Positions 1 through 8,520 of a stretch of DNA of 64,000 bases are shown piece by piece. The stretch is taken from positions 186,001 through 250,000 of the forward strand of contig NZ_RKST01000006.1 in the NCBI RefSeq assembly GCF_003934165.1, written 5' to 3'. The notes under the pieces were generated by a model, which did no database searches, had not been told where the DNA came from, and worked only from the letters and a program-made list of their open reading frames with translations. A program made the position numbers and the translations under genes. Position 1 is the first letter of the stretch, and each line of letters begins with the position of its first letter. This stretch comes from Borborobacter arsenicus (GTDB lineage: Bacteria; Pseudomonadota; Alphaproteobacteria; Rhizobiales; Rhizobiaceae).

Positions 1-625
1 CGCGGTTCTTGTAGAGGTCGTAGGCGAAGGCGCCGGCCATGGTCGGCATGGCCAGAAAGAAGGAAAATTCGGCGGCCGAGCGCTTGTCGGCGCCCAGGAG
101 CAGCGAGCCGACGATCGTGGCGCCCGAGCGCGACGTGCCGGGGATCATCGCCAGGCACTGGAACAGGCCGATCTTTAGGCACAGCGAGAGCGGAAACTCC
201 ATCACATCATGATATTTCGGCTTCAGCGCCAGCCGATCGACGCCAAGCAGGATGAAGCCGCCAATGATGAGCATGATGCAGATAAGCATCGGCGATTCGA
301 ACAGGACCGTCTTGATGAAGTCATGCGCCAGTGCACCGATCACGGCGGCGGGCAGGAAGGCCACCAATATGCCGATGACGAATCGCTGGGTTGCAGCGTC
401 GCGCGGCAGCAGGGTCAGCATCTTCCACAGCCGGGCGGAGTAGACCGTCAGAATCGCCAGTATCGCGCCGAGCTGGATCAGCACCTCGAAGGTCTTGCCA
501 GTCGATTCGAAGCCGAGAAAATGGCCCGCCAGCAATATGTGTCCGGTAGACGAAACCGGGATGAACTCGGTCAGCCCTTCGAGCAGGCCGAGCATGAGGG
601 CGTCCACAATCGTCTGGTTTTCCAT
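1..625 (-). CDS. uppP: Undecaprenyl-diphosphatase UppP/BacA (3' end outside window)
   Basis: This integral membrane phosphatase converts undecaprenyl pyrophosphate to the monophosphate, recycling the lipid carrier for peptidoglycan and other envelope polymers. About 208 residues are visible of a family length near 268, so the C-terminal end lies left of the window. Reading from the ATG at 625, the protein begins [13 protein letters not shown]. The family signature follows: the glutamate-rich LLEGLTEF (Glu16, Glu20) and PVSSTGH (Ser26, His29). The second signature, PGTSRSG, is near residue 160. Hydrophobic helices alternate with short loops. It is divergent from the GST gene starting at 792, so the 166-base gap should hold both promoters. 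Identification is firm. Confidence 0.95.
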   Translation of the reverse strand, partial: MENQTIVDALMLGLLEGLTEFIPVSSTGHILLAGHFLGFESTGKTFEVLIQLGAILAILTVYSARLWKMLTLLPRDAATQRFVIGILVAFLPAAVIGALAHDFIKTVLFESPMLICIMLIIGGFILLGVDRLALKPKYHDVMEFPLSLCLKIGLFQCLAMIPGTSRSGATIVGSLLLGADKRSAAEFSFFLAMPTMAGAFAYDLYKNR

Positions 626-791
626 CAGGCACTCAAGGATGTTGCAACTGGCTGTTGAAGCGGAGGCATTCGCTTGTCACGGCGCGGAACACCTCCTATA
701 GGTCGTGACGCCTCGACCTTCCGGGGAATCGGGTGCATAGAAATACCGGCGCGGTTCCGAAATGACCAGCGCGCTTTTTCACCGCAGGACA

Positions 792-1484
792 ATGCTGACG
801 CTTTTCCATCATCCTATGTTCGCCTCTTGCCGATTCGTTCGCCTTGCGTTCGGCGAATATGGCGAGGAGCTTGCGCTGATCGAGGAAAAGCCCTGGGTGC
901 GCCGAAAGGAGTTCCTGGCGCTGAACGCCGCCGGCACGTTGCCGGTGCTTTTGGCCGAAGGCGATGTGCCGATCGTCGGCGCGGGCGTGATCTCCGAATA
1001 TCTCGACGAGACCCGCGGCGTGTTGAAGCGCGACAAGCGGCTGTTTGCCGAGGATCCGATGGAGCGGGCCGAAATCCGCCGCCTAGTCGACTGGTATCTG
1101 GTCAAGGCCGACAGCGAAGTGACCCGCCATCTGGTGCGCGAGCGCGTGCTGAAACCGCAAATGCCGAGCGATATGGGTGGCCGTTCGCCCGATTCGGCGG
1201 CCATTCGCGCGGCGCGCGCCAATATCCGCCAGCACATGAAATACACCAACTGGCTCGCCGGCACCCGGCATTGGCTGGCCGGCCCGCGCATCACCTATGC
1301 CGACCTCGCTGCCGCCGCCACCATTTCGGTGCTCGATTATCTCGGCGAGATCGACTGGAATGGGCACAGCGTCGCGCGCGAATGGTATGCGCGGGTGAAG
1401 TCGCGGCCCTCCTTCCGCCCGCTGCTCGGGGATCGGGTGCGGGGCCTTTCGCCGGTGTCGCATTATGCGGACCTCGACTTCTGA
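792..1484 (+). CDS. Glutathione S-transferase family protein
   Basis: A 230-residue protein with a thioredoxin-like N-terminal GST domain (MLTLFHHPMFASCRFVRLAF, then a TLPVLLAEG stretch that fits the cis-proline loop of GSTs). An all-helical C-terminal half contains WLAG and DLAAAATISVLDYL, as in GST C domains. The likely role is glutathione conjugation or a related thiol reaction in the cytoplasm, but the substrate cannot be read from sequence. An in-frame ATG at 762 would add ten residues. I prefer 792 because AGGA sits just upstream and the protein then begins directly with the first beta strand. The 3' end overlaps the queG start by 20 bases, which suggests co-transcription. Confidence 0.85.
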   Translation: MLTLFHHPMFASCRFVRLAFGEYGEELALIEEKPWVRRKEFLALNAAGTLPVLLAEGDVPIVGAGVISEYLDETRGVLKRDKRLFAEDPMERAEIRRLVDWYLVKADSEVTRHLVRERVLKPQMPSDMGGRSPDSAAIRAARANIRQHMKYTNWLAGTRHWLAGPRITYADLAAAATISVLDYLGEIDWNGHSVAREWYARVKSRPSFRPLLGDRVRGLSPVSHYADLDF

Positions 1485-2634
1485 ACGGCCTGACAAGGCT
1501 GCTGCCCTGCGGCAGTTGATCGACCGCGAGGCGCAGCGTGCCGGCTTCGATGCCGTCGCCGTGACCACGCCTGAGGCCATTCCGCAGGCGCCCGAACGGC
1601 TTGCCCAGTTCGTCGCGGCCGGCTTCCATGGCTCGATGGAGTGGATTTCGGAGACGCTTGCCCGGCGCAGCGCACCGAGCACGCTCTGGCCGGACGTCCG
1701 TTCCATCATCGTTCTGGCCATGAATTACGGCCCGGACCACGACCCGCGCGAACTTGCTCGCATGCCCGATCGCGGCGCCATCTCCGTCTATGCACGCAAT
1801 CGCGACTATCACGACGTGATGAAGGGCCGGCTGAAGGAGATTGCCGGCAAGCTGGTGGCCAGGGCCGGCGGCGACGTCAAGGTGTTCGTCGATACTGCGC
1901 CGATCATGGAAAAGCCGCTGGCGCAGGCCGCAGGCATCGGCTGGCAGGGCAAGCACACCAATCTGGTCAGCCGCGAATTCGGCTCCTGGCTGTTCCTCGG
2001 TACCATCTTCTGTACCGCCGAACTTGTGCCCGATGAGCCACTGGCCGACCACTGCGGCTCCTGCCGCGCCTGCCTCGACGCCTGCCCGACGCAGGCCTTT
2101 CCCGCACCCTACCGTCTCGATGCGCGGCGCTGCATCTCCTATCTCACCATCGAGAACAAGGGCCCGATCCCGCATGAATTCCGCGAGGCGATCGGCAACC
2201 GAATCTATGGCTGCGATGACTGCCTGGCCGCCTGCCCCTGGAACAAATTCGCGCAAACCGCCTCGGAAGCGAAGTTGGCAGCGCGCGAAGACCTGCGTGC
2301 GCCGGCGCTTGCCGATTTCCTGGCTTTGGACGATGCCGGGTTCCGCAGCTTCTTTTCCGGCTCGCCGGTCAAGCGCATCGGCCGCGACCGCTTCCTGCGC
2401 AATGTGCTGATTGCGGCGGGAAATTCGGGCGATGCCCGGCTCGTGCCTGCCTGCGAAAGATTGCTCTGCGACCCGTCGCCACTGGTGCGCGGTGCCGCTG
2501 TATGGGCGTTGTCACACCTGGCTTCGCCCTCCACCGTGCTGGCGCTTCGACCGGAAGGCGAAGAAGATGAGGACGTGCGGCACGAATGGGCCGTTGCCAT
2601 GAGCCAGCCTGAAATTGCGAGGAGCATCGCATGA
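1465..2634 (+). CDS. queG: Epoxyqueuosine reductase QueG
   Basis: QueG is the cobalamin- and iron-sulfur-dependent enzyme that reduces epoxyqueuosine to queuosine in the wobble position of tRNAs with GUN anticodons, the last step of queuosine synthesis. The 389-residue protein has the DUF1730 cobalamin-binding half first. Two 4Fe-4S cysteine clusters follow, with motifs CGSCRACLDACP near residue 196 and CDDCLAACPW near residue 249. A C-terminal HEAT-like segment is visible (RLLCDPSPLVRGAAVWALSH). It overlaps the GST gene by 20 bases and the next gene by 4, so the three form a tight operon. Identification is secure. Confidence 0.95.
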   Translation: MRTSTSERPDKAAALRQLIDREAQRAGFDAVAVTTPEAIPQAPERLAQFVAAGFHGSMEWISETLARRSAPSTLWPDVRSIIVLAMNYGPDHDPRELARMPDRGAISVYARNRDYHDVMKGRLKEIAGKLVARAGGDVKVFVDTAPIMEKPLAQAAGIGWQGKHTNLVSREFGSWLFLGTIFCTAELVPDEPLADHCGSCRACLDACPTQAFPAPYRLDARRCISYLTIENKGPIPHEFREAIGNRIYGCDDCLAACPWNKFAQTASEAKLAAREDLRAPALADFLALDDAGFRSFFSGSPVKRIGRDRFLRNVLIAAGNSGDARLVPACERLLCDPSPLVRGAAVWALSHLASPSTVLALRPEGEEDEDVRHEWAVAMSQPEIARSIA

Positions 2635-3533
2635 CCGAAAAGCTGTTCGTCTTCGGTGCGGGTTATTCCGGGCAGGCGGTGGCCAGCGCCCGGCCGGCCG
2701 GTGTCGATATCGCTGGAACGACGCGCTCTGCCGCGAAAGCGGAGGCACTGCGGGCGGGCGGCATCCAGCCTTGTATTTTCGACGGCGGGCTCACGCCGGA
2801 AATCGGCGCGGCACTTGGCGAGGCCGAGCATCTGCTGGTTTCCATCGCGCCTGACGAGGAAGGCGATCCGGTCCTCAACGCCGCGCGCGACGTAATTGTC
2901 AGCAGCATGCCTAAGCTGCGCTGGATCGGCTATCTGTCGACCGTCGGGGTCTATGGCGATCACGGCGGCGCCTGGGTCAGTGAGACCGCCGAATGCCGCC
3001 CGGTCTCGCAACGCTCGAAGCTGCGGCTGAAGGCCGAGCGGGAGTGGCAGGAAGTTGGCCGCCAGACCGGCCTGCCCGTCGCCATCATGCGGCTGTCAGG
3101 CATTTACGGTCCCGGGCGCAACGCCTTCGTCAATCTTCAAAACGGCACCGCAAAGCGGCTGGTCAAGCCGGATCAGGTGTTCAATCGCATCCATGGCGAG
3201 GATATCGCCGGCGCGGTCTGGCATCTGGGGAAATTGGCAAAAGCCGGCGTCTTCAACGTCACCGACGATTTGCCGGCGCCGCCGCAGGATGTAGTGGCCT
3301 ATGCGGCCAAACTGATGGGGATCGAGCCGCCGCCTGAGATTCCATTCGAGACGGCCGAGCTTTCACCGATGGCGCGCTCCTTCTATGGCGAGAACAAGCG
3401 CGTTTCCAATGCCGCAATCAAGGATACCGGTTATCGCTTCCGCTATCCGGACTATCGCGCTGCGTTCGACGCCATGTGGCGGGCGCAGAATTGGAAAGAC
3501 GGACCAGCCCGCAGCCTTATGAGACGCGGGTGA
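2631..3533 (+). CDS. NAD(P)-dependent epimerase/SDR family protein (YeeZ-like)
   Basis: A 300-residue Rossmann-fold protein of the extended or atypical SDR type. The nucleotide-binding glycine motif GAGYSG is at residues 9-14. Further marks are the YLSTVGVYGDHGG segment (an SDR active-site-like Ser and Tyr region), RLSGIYGPGR and RIHGEDIAGA, all typical of YeeZ/YbjT-like epimerases. The substrate is unknown. The start overlaps the queG stop by an ATGA junction, suggesting translational coupling with queG. The C-terminus ends in a basic RSLMRRG tail. The fold assignment is strong; the reaction is not assignable. Confidence 0.85.
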   Translation: MTEKLFVFGAGYSGQAVASARPAGVDIAGTTRSAAKAEALRAGGIQPCIFDGGLTPEIGAALGEAEHLLVSIAPDEEGDPVLNAARDVIVSSMPKLRWIGYLSTVGVYGDHGGAWVSETAECRPVSQRSKLRLKAEREWQEVGRQTGLPVAIMRLSGIYGPGRNAFVNLQNGTAKRLVKPDQVFNRIHGEDIAGAVWHLGKLAKAGVFNVTDDLPAPPQDVVAYAAKLMGIEPPPEIPFETAELSPMARSFYGENKRVSNAAIKDTGYRFRYPDYRAAFDAMWRAQNWKDGPARSLMRRG

Positions 3534-3633
3534 TTCTCCGGGCCGCCATGTTTTTACTCCAGGCTCCGGTTCATGATTCGGTAACCAGGGCGTCCCAAGC
3601 TTGCCGGCGGGGGCCGGAACGGATGGAAACGGC

Positions 3634-4695
3634 ATGAACTCTTTTCTCAGCAAAGCAGGACTTCTGGCCGCGGCGGCACTCGTGGCCTCCATTCTGTCGG
3701 CACCCCAGGCCAGTGCGGATACGCTGGCCAAGAATCTGTTCGGCGCCGCCCAGCTCCCGGCGGCGACAGCGCCGAAATCCTTCGGCTTCTATTCCAAAGG
3801 CTGTTTTTCCGGAGGAATGGCCATCGCCACGGACGGACCGACCTGGCAGGCGATGCGGCTGTCGCGCAACCGCCGCTGGGGGCACCCGACGATGATCCGG
3901 CTGATCGAGAAACTTTCCCACGACGCGGTGGCCGATGGCTGGCCCGGCCTGCTTTTAGGCGACATCTCGCAGCCGCGCGGCGGCCCGATGCTCACCGGCC
4001 ATGCCTCGCACCAGATCGGCCTGGATGCCGATATCTGGCTGACGCCGATGCCCGACCGCCGGCTTTCAGCGGCTGAACGCGAGAACATGAGCGCCACATC
4101 GATGATCCGCAAGGGCGGCCTGACCGTGGACGAGCGGCTGTGGACGCCTGCCCATATGCGCCTCTTGAAGCGAGCGGCGAGCTATCCCGAGGTCGAGCGC
4201 ATCCTCGTTCATCCCGGCATCAAGAAGAAGCTTTGCGAGACCGTCTCGGGCGACCGCTCATGGCTGCACAAGATCCGCCCCTTCTGGGGCCACGACTATC
4301 ATTTCCATGTCCGCATCGGCTGCCAGCCGGGCTCGACCGCCTGCAAGCGCCAGGAGGCGACACCCAAAAGCGATGGCTGCGACAAGTCGCTGGCCTGGTG
4401 GTTCACCGAGGAGCCTTGGCGACCGGCGACAGGCCCGCAAAAGCCCAAGGCGCGCGACGTCATGACGATGGCAAGCCTGCCCAAGGAATGCCGCGCGGTG
4501 CTGGAAGCTCCCGCCCCGGTTTCGGAAGCCGCCGTCACCATCGGCGGCATGGGCACGGCGGTTGCCGTCGCGCCTGCCGCGCCTGCCAAGCAGACGATCG
4601 AAGTGATCATCGGCAACAACCCGATCGCGGCGAGCGCTTTTGCGCCAACGCCGGCAAGTCGCATTCCGCTGCCGTTTCCCCGCCCGGCGAATTGA
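3634..4695 (+). CDS. mepA: Penicillin-insensitive murein endopeptidase MepA
   Basis: MepA cleaves D-Ala-mDAP cross-links in peptidoglycan in the periplasm and is not inhibited by beta-lactams (peptidase family M74, LAS metallopeptidases). The 353-residue protein starts with a signal peptide (MNSFLSKAGLLAAAALVAS, cleavage after the alanine-rich segment). The metal ligands are in GHASHQIGLDADIWL near residue 121 and HDYHFHVRIG near residue 219. The ATG at 3634 is chosen over an upstream TTG at 3601 because it places the signal peptide at the N-terminus. The last 80 residues are proline- and alanine-rich and are probably an unstructured extension. Confidence 0.93.
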   Translation: MNSFLSKAGLLAAAALVASILSAPQASADTLAKNLFGAAQLPAATAPKSFGFYSKGCFSGGMAIATDGPTWQAMRLSRNRRWGHPTMIRLIEKLSHDAVADGWPGLLLGDISQPRGGPMLTGHASHQIGLDADIWLTPMPDRRLSAAERENMSATSMIRKGGLTVDERLWTPAHMRLLKRAASYPEVERILVHPGIKKKLCETVSGDRSWLHKIRPFWGHDYHFHVRIGCQPGSTACKRQEATPKSDGCDKSLAWWFTEEPWRPATGPQKPKARDVMTMASLPKECRAVLEAPAPVSEAAVTIGGMGTAVAVAPAAPAKQTIEVIIGNNPIAASAFAPTPASRIPLPFPRPAN

Positions 4696-4797
4696 GCCTG
4701 CATCCATCCGGATCATTTCTCCGTTGATCCATGCGTGCCGATGCCTCATGAGGATGGATGTGGCGGCGCTCGGAAAAATCGGAGGACGTGGCGGACA

Positions 4798-5820
4798 ATG
4801 GCTGATCGGGATAACAGAGCGGGCTTGCAATTTCCGGTCCTGATCGGCGATATCGGCGGGACCAACGCACGCTTCGCCATTCTGGCGGATGCCGGGTCAG
4901 ATCTCGGCCAAACACACATCGTCCAGACCGCAAGCTTTGCCTCCATCGATGAGGCGGTGCAGCAGGCGGTGCTCGCCGACAGCCCGGTAAAGCCGCGCTC
5001 GGCGGTGTTTGCCGTGGCCGGGCCAGTCGACGGCGATGAGATCCCGCTCACCAACTGCCCGTGGATCGTGCGGCCGAAGGCGATGTTCTCGACGCTTGGC
5101 CTCAGCGATGTCGTGGTGCTCAACGATTTCGAGGCGCAGGCGCTGGCCGTCGTGGCGCTTGGTGACGAACATCTGGAAAAGATCGGCGCTGGCGAACCCG
5201 AACCCAATGCCAGCCGCGTCGTTCTCGGTCCCGGCACCGGGCTCGGCGTTGCCGGCCTGATCCATTCCGGCGGCAAATGGATTCCGGTGCCCGGAGAAGG
5301 CGGGCATATGGATATCGGCCCGCGCAGTGCGCGCGACCACCAGATTTTCCCGCATCTTGAGAAGATCGAAGGCCGCATTTCGGGCGAACAGATATTATGC
5401 GGGCGCGGGCTGGTGAACGCCTATCGCGCGGTCGCGGCGGCCGACAGCAACACGCCGCGCTTTTCCAAGCCGGCCGAGATCACCGCGGCGGCGCTGGCCG
5501 GTTCGGATGCGGTTGCCGAGGAAGCGCTGCGCTTTTTCGTCACCTGCCTTGGCCGCACCGCAGGCGACCTGGCGCTGGTGTTCAAGAGCCGTGGCGGCGT
5601 CTATCTCACCGGCGGCATCGCCCAGAAGATCGTCCCGGCGCTGAAGGAAGGACGCTTTCGCGAGGCCTTCGAGGACAAGGCGCCGCATCGCGAGCTGATG
5701 CGGTCGATGCCAGTCTATGTCATCACGCATCCGCTCGCCGCGCTGAGCGGCCTTGCCGCCTTCGCGCAAACGCCGGCACGTTTCGGCGTGGAGACGGATG
5801 GGCGACGCTGGCGGGCGTGA
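4798..5820 (+). CDS. glk: Glucokinase
   Basis: ATP-dependent glucokinase of the bacterial type (about 340 residues), phosphorylating glucose to glucose 6-phosphate in the cytoplasm. The phosphate-binding motif [10 protein letters not shown] is at residues 17-26. [12 protein letters not shown], the GEGGHMD motif and EQILCGRGL are the other glucokinase landmarks. A C-terminal [13 protein letters not shown] segment closes the ATP site. The start is set at 4798 because GGAGGA lies 11 bases upstream; a longer frame from 4735 has no ribosome binding site. The gene converges on the L,D-transpeptidase gene with 15 bases between stops. Confidence 0.95.
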   Translation: MADRDNRAGLQFPVLIGDIGGTNARFAILADAGSDLGQTHIVQTASFASIDEAVQQAVLADSPVKPRSAVFAVAGPVDGDEIPLTNCPWIVRPKAMFSTLGLSDVVVLNDFEAQALAVVALGDEHLEKIGAGEPEPNASRVVLGPGTGLGVAGLIHSGGKWIPVPGEGGHMDIGPRSARDHQIFPHLEKIEGRISGEQILCGRGLVNAYRAVAAADSNTPRFSKPAEITAAALAGSDAVAEEALRFFVTCLGRTAGDLALVFKSRGGVYLTGGIAQKIVPALKEGRFREAFEDKAPHRELMRSMPVYVITHPLAALSGLAAFAQTPARFGVETDGRRWRA

Positions 5821-5835
5821 CCTGCCCGCCATTTC

Positions 5836-6468
5836 CTATTTGACGATGACCTTCGCGCCGACTTCGGCACGGTTGTAGAGGTCAATGATGTCCTGGTTCA
5901 TCAGCCGGATGCAGCCGGACGACATCGATTTGCCGATCGAGGCCCATTCCGGCGTGCCATGCAGCCGGTAGCCGGTATCACCGCCCTTGTTGAACAGATA
6001 GAGCGCGCGCGCACCCAGCGGGTTCTGCAAGCCGCCAGGCTGCCCGCCGCGCCATTTTACGAGTTCCGGCTGGCGCTTGATCATGGGTGCCGGCGGCGTC
6101 CAGACCGGCCATTCGCGCTTCATGGCCACCCGAGCCGTGCCGCTCCATTCGAAGCCTTCACGGCCGACTCCGATGCCGTAGCGCACCGCCTGCCCTTCGG
6201 GCAGCACGAAATAGAGATGCTTGGCGCCTGTATCGACGATGATGGTGCCGGGCTTTTCCACCGTCTCGTAAGGCACGATCTGGCGGTGATATTTCTTGTC
6301 GACCTTGTAGATAGGGATCGACGGCAACTGGTAGCCGGCGTCGGTGCGTGCACCATAATCGGAGGAGAATATCTGGTAGGAGCCGAAGCTGGTGCATCCG
6401 GCAAGTGCGGTCGCAAGCGCAAGGCCGGCCGCAACGACAAAGGGTTTCATGCGCATGCGGTAATCCAT
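5836..6468 (-). CDS. L,D-transpeptidase (YkuD domain) lipoprotein
   Basis: A predicted periplasmic, lipid-anchored L,D-transpeptidase of 210 residues. The N-terminus has a short hydrophobic segment ending in a lipobox (ALAGC, Cys25), then TSFGSY. The YkuD catalytic motif reads HGTPEWASIG...SSGCIRL, with the nucleophilic Cys in SGCIR. Such enzymes make 3-3 peptidoglycan cross-links or, in Rhizobiales, tether outer-membrane beta-barrels to peptidoglycan; which applies here is not visible. The start is uncertain between ATGs at 6468, 6456 and 6450. A GGGAG lies just upstream of 6468, and all three retain the lipobox. Confidence 0.88.
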   Translation of the reverse strand: MDYRMRMKPFVVAAGLALATALAGCTSFGSYQIFSSDYGARTDAGYQLPSIPIYKVDKKYHRQIVPYETVEKPGTIIVDTGAKHLYFVLPEGQAVRYGIGVGREGFEWSGTARVAMKREWPVWTPPAPMIKRQPELVKWRGGQPGGLQNPLGARALYLFNKGGDTGYRLHGTPEWASIGKSMSSGCIRLMNQDIIDLYNRAEVGAKVIVK

Positions 6469-6730
6469 CGCTCCCAATAAAATCCCCCGTAGGGCGATTC
6501 GCCACATTCCTGCCATCGTTTTTACGGGAGGATTTTGCGAATTGCCAAGTCCATGCCGGATGCAGCGCCCGCCCGGCGCGCGGGCAAGCGCATGCCTATG
6601 GCATTTCGGCAACAGATTAGACGATCATGAAGCAGCGCATTTGTACCCGATCGGCAAAACAAGGCTCGCCGGCAGCCGGCCATCCCACAAACCGGTTCAA
6701 AACGGGAACATTTGCTGGCATTCTAGGTGA

Positions 6731-7231
6731 ATGCCGCTGATCTCACCTCTCCCTGTCAATCCGCTTGCCGATGGCCGCCAGTCCGAACGGGCGATGATCG
6801 TGCGGCGCGGCGTGCAGCGCCTGCTCACCCAGATGGGGGCGCATGTGCTGCCCGAACTGTCGCTGGCATCGGGCCGGCGCGCCGATCTGGTCGCACTGAC
6901 GCGACAGGGCGATATCTGGATCATCGAGATAAAATCCTCGATCGAGGATTTCCGCGTCGATCGCAAATGGCCGGAATATCGCCTCCATTCCGATCGCTTC
7001 TTCTTCGCCACCCATCCGGACGTGCCGGCGGAAATCTTTCCGCCCGAATGCGGCTTCATCCTCTCGGATGGCTATGGCGCCGAGATCATGCGCGAGGCGC
7101 CGGAACACCGGCTTGCGGCGGCAACGCGCAAGGCGCTGATGCTGCGCATCGCGCGTGCGGGTTCCGCCCGCCTGCTTGCCGCCGAACTGGCCGGCGTCTC
7201 GGTGCCGGCCCTGGACGGCGAAAGCGAATGA
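6731..7231 (+). CDS. mmcB: MmcB family DNA repair protein
   Basis: A 166-residue protein matching the alphaproteobacterial MmcB family (mutagenesis, mitomycin C related), described in Caulobacter as an SOS-linked gene of DNA-damage mutagenesis. A PD-(D/E)xK nuclease-like core is visible: RRADLVAL, then DIWIIEIKSSIEDFRVD, which gives the D...ExK metal site. HPDVPAEIFPPECGFILSDG follows. The ATG at 6731 directly follows the intergenic region. An inverted GTTC-N7-GAAC lies 22 bases upstream, but it is not the canonical direct-repeat LexA box of alphaproteobacteria, so SOS control is unproven here. Confidence 0.82.
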   Translation: MPLISPLPVNPLADGRQSERAMIVRRGVQRLLTQMGAHVLPELSLASGRRADLVALTRQGDIWIIEIKSSIEDFRVDRKWPEYRLHSDRFFFATHPDVPAEIFPPECGFILSDGYGAEIMREAPEHRLAAATRKALMLRIARAGSARLLAAELAGVSVPALDGESE

Positions 7232-7386
7232 ACCGCTAAGGCTTCACGGGCGATCACCTTGGCGATCGATCGCTCTGGCTGTGCCACGTAACCGACTCTT
7301 TCCGGCGCTCGACGAGAAAAAAATCCATCCCGATGCAACCACCTGCCTTGCCGCGCGTTGGAAAGCGTCAGCGGTGAGTGTGTGCA

Positions 7387-7626
7387 ATGATTAAGCCGCA
7401 TATCAATGTGAGCCGGCATCTCGCTTCGCGGCGGGCCATGAAGGCCTGGCGGGAACGGCAGAGACTGGTGATGGTGTTCAAGCGCTTTCATGACGGCCAG
7501 GTCACCACACGGCTCCTGATCGACGGCGAGTATTACGACGTGGATGATGCGCAACTGGCCATGCTCGCCGAGGGCGCGGCTCCTGCGGAGCTTGATCTTC
7601 ACCCCGCCTTCGAACCGGAGGAATAG
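7387..7626 (+). CDS. Small hypothetical protein
   Basis: A 79-residue protein that I do not recognise. It begins with a basic segment (MIKPHINVSRHLASRRAMKAWRERQRL) and continues with VMVFKRFHDGQVTTRLLIDGEYYDVDDAQLAML before an acidic tail (FEPEE). No membrane segment or cysteine motif is visible. A GTG three codons upstream (7378) is an alternative start. The stop is two bases before the DUF982 gene start, so the two are probably co-transcribed. Codon usage resembles the neighbours, which supports a real gene. Confidence 0.55.
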   Translation: MIKPHINVSRHLASRRAMKAWRERQRLVMVFKRFHDGQVTTRLLIDGEYYDVDDAQLAMLAEGAAPAELDLHPAFEPEE

Positions 7627-7628
7627 CC

Positions 7629-7931
7629 ATGGACAGATTGCAGTTCTTCATGCCGGTTCGTATCGCCGTCGTGCCGGACGACCCGGTGGATGAGGTCTAC
7701 AGCGTCAACCAGGCGCTCGATTTTCTTATCGCATGGCCAACCGGCCGTCAGGGCCCCGTTTATCAGACGGCACTCAACGCCTGCCTGGCCGCCACAGTGG
7801 ACAAGGTTTCGACGGAAGATGCCCGCAAGGCATTCATCAGCTTCGCCCGCATCACCAATATACTGGCGAAGGACGCGCCGAACGCGGTCATCCTGACCAG
7901 CGACGGCGACTTGCGGCCCGTTCCGAAATGA
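7629..7931 (+). CDS. DUF982 domain-containing small protein
   Basis: A 100-residue protein with the pattern of the rhizobial DUF982 family: an N-terminal PVRI strand, SVNQALDFLIAWPTGRQGPVY with the WP-G core, a central ALNACLAATVDKVSTEDARKAFISFA helix pair, and a short variable tail. DUF982 proteins occur in multiple copies in Mesorhizobium and Rhizobium genomes and have no known function. It follows the upstream small gene after two bases. The family call is from memory of the conserved WP and ARxAFI features. Confidence 0.75.
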   Translation: MDRLQFFMPVRIAVVPDDPVDEVYSVNQALDFLIAWPTGRQGPVYQTALNACLAATVDKVSTEDARKAFISFARITNILAKDAPNAVILTSDGDLRPVPK

Positions 7932-8018
7932 GGCTCGCTTAGCATCGCCGGCCCCTCTGCCTCAATTTCCATTGTGTCGGGCGCCGACGGCACCATATAG
8001 GTTGCAGGAGGCTCCATC

Positions 8019-8396
8019 ATGTCCATGAAACCCTTGTTCCGGTCTGCTGTAATCGGCCTTGCCGGTCTTTCGCTGTCAGGCTGCGTCTATGATGGTGGCC
8101 CATATTATTACGATGGGCCGGGCTACTATGGCAGCGGCTATTATGCCGGCAGCGCCATCATCTATGATAGCTATGATCGTGGCAGATATTACCGGCACCG
8201 GCACTATAACCGCTATCCAGGCAACGGCGACCACCATCGGCCGCCGCCGCCATCGCAGCGTCCTCCGCAAGTGCGGCCTCCTATTCCGCCTATTCCGCCC
8301 AGGACACCGGTCGTCATCAATCGCGGCGGCGGCGAGCACCGGGGGCAACAGGGCCAGATATTCCTGCCGCCCGAGGGCGGCTACCGCCACAATTAG
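8019..8396 (+). CDS. Tyr/Gly/Pro-rich putative lipoprotein
   Basis: A 125-residue secreted protein with a hydrophobic N-terminus and lipobox LSGC (Cys22). A Tyr/Gly-rich stretch follows (GGPYYYDGPGYYGSGYY), then an Arg/His/Tyr-rich segment and a proline-rich PPIPPIPP linker. No catalytic motif is present. Such low-complexity lipoproteins are common in Rhizobiales envelopes, and the function is unknown. A GGAGG-like site (aggaggctcc) lies 12 bases before the ATG. The gene ends just before the rhizobial repeat at 8413. Confidence 0.7.
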   Translation: MSMKPLFRSAVIGLAGLSLSGCVYDGGPYYYDGPGYYGSGYYAGSAIIYDSYDRGRYYRHRHYNRYPGNGDHHRPPPPSQRPPQVRPPIPPIPPRTPVVINRGGGEHRGQQGQIFLPPEGGYRHN

Positions 8397-8412
8397 CCGC
8401 CAACGCGGATTA

Positions 8413-8520
8413 CTCTAGAGCCGTTCTGGTTTAAACGGAATCGAGAAACGGCTCTAAACTTTTGTTTTGGCCGCATTTCCGGACGCAAAACCGTTTCACA
8501 CTTTTGCTGGAAATGCTCTA
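8413..8520. repeat. Rhizobial-type composite palindromic intergenic repeat
   Basis: Two hairpins stand side by side. Arms AGAGCCGTT (8417-8425) and AACGGCTCT (8447-8455) enclose a TTTAAA-containing loop. GCATTTCC (8473-8480) and GGAAATGC (8509-8516) enclose a nested GCAAAA/TTTTGC pair. I recognise this sequence style from dispersed intergenic repeats in Mesorhizobium and relatives. Only one copy is in this window, so dispersal cannot be shown here. Its right edge supplies the stop codon of the minus-strand gene that ends at 8518, and it may also act as a transcription barrier between the two convergent genes. Confidence 0.75.

Noticed and set aside
6695-6709. GTTC-N7-GAAC upstream of mmcB as a LexA/SOS box
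   Set aside because: Alphaproteobacterial LexA boxes are direct repeats GTTC-N7-GTTC; this is an inverted arrangement with no second direct half-site.
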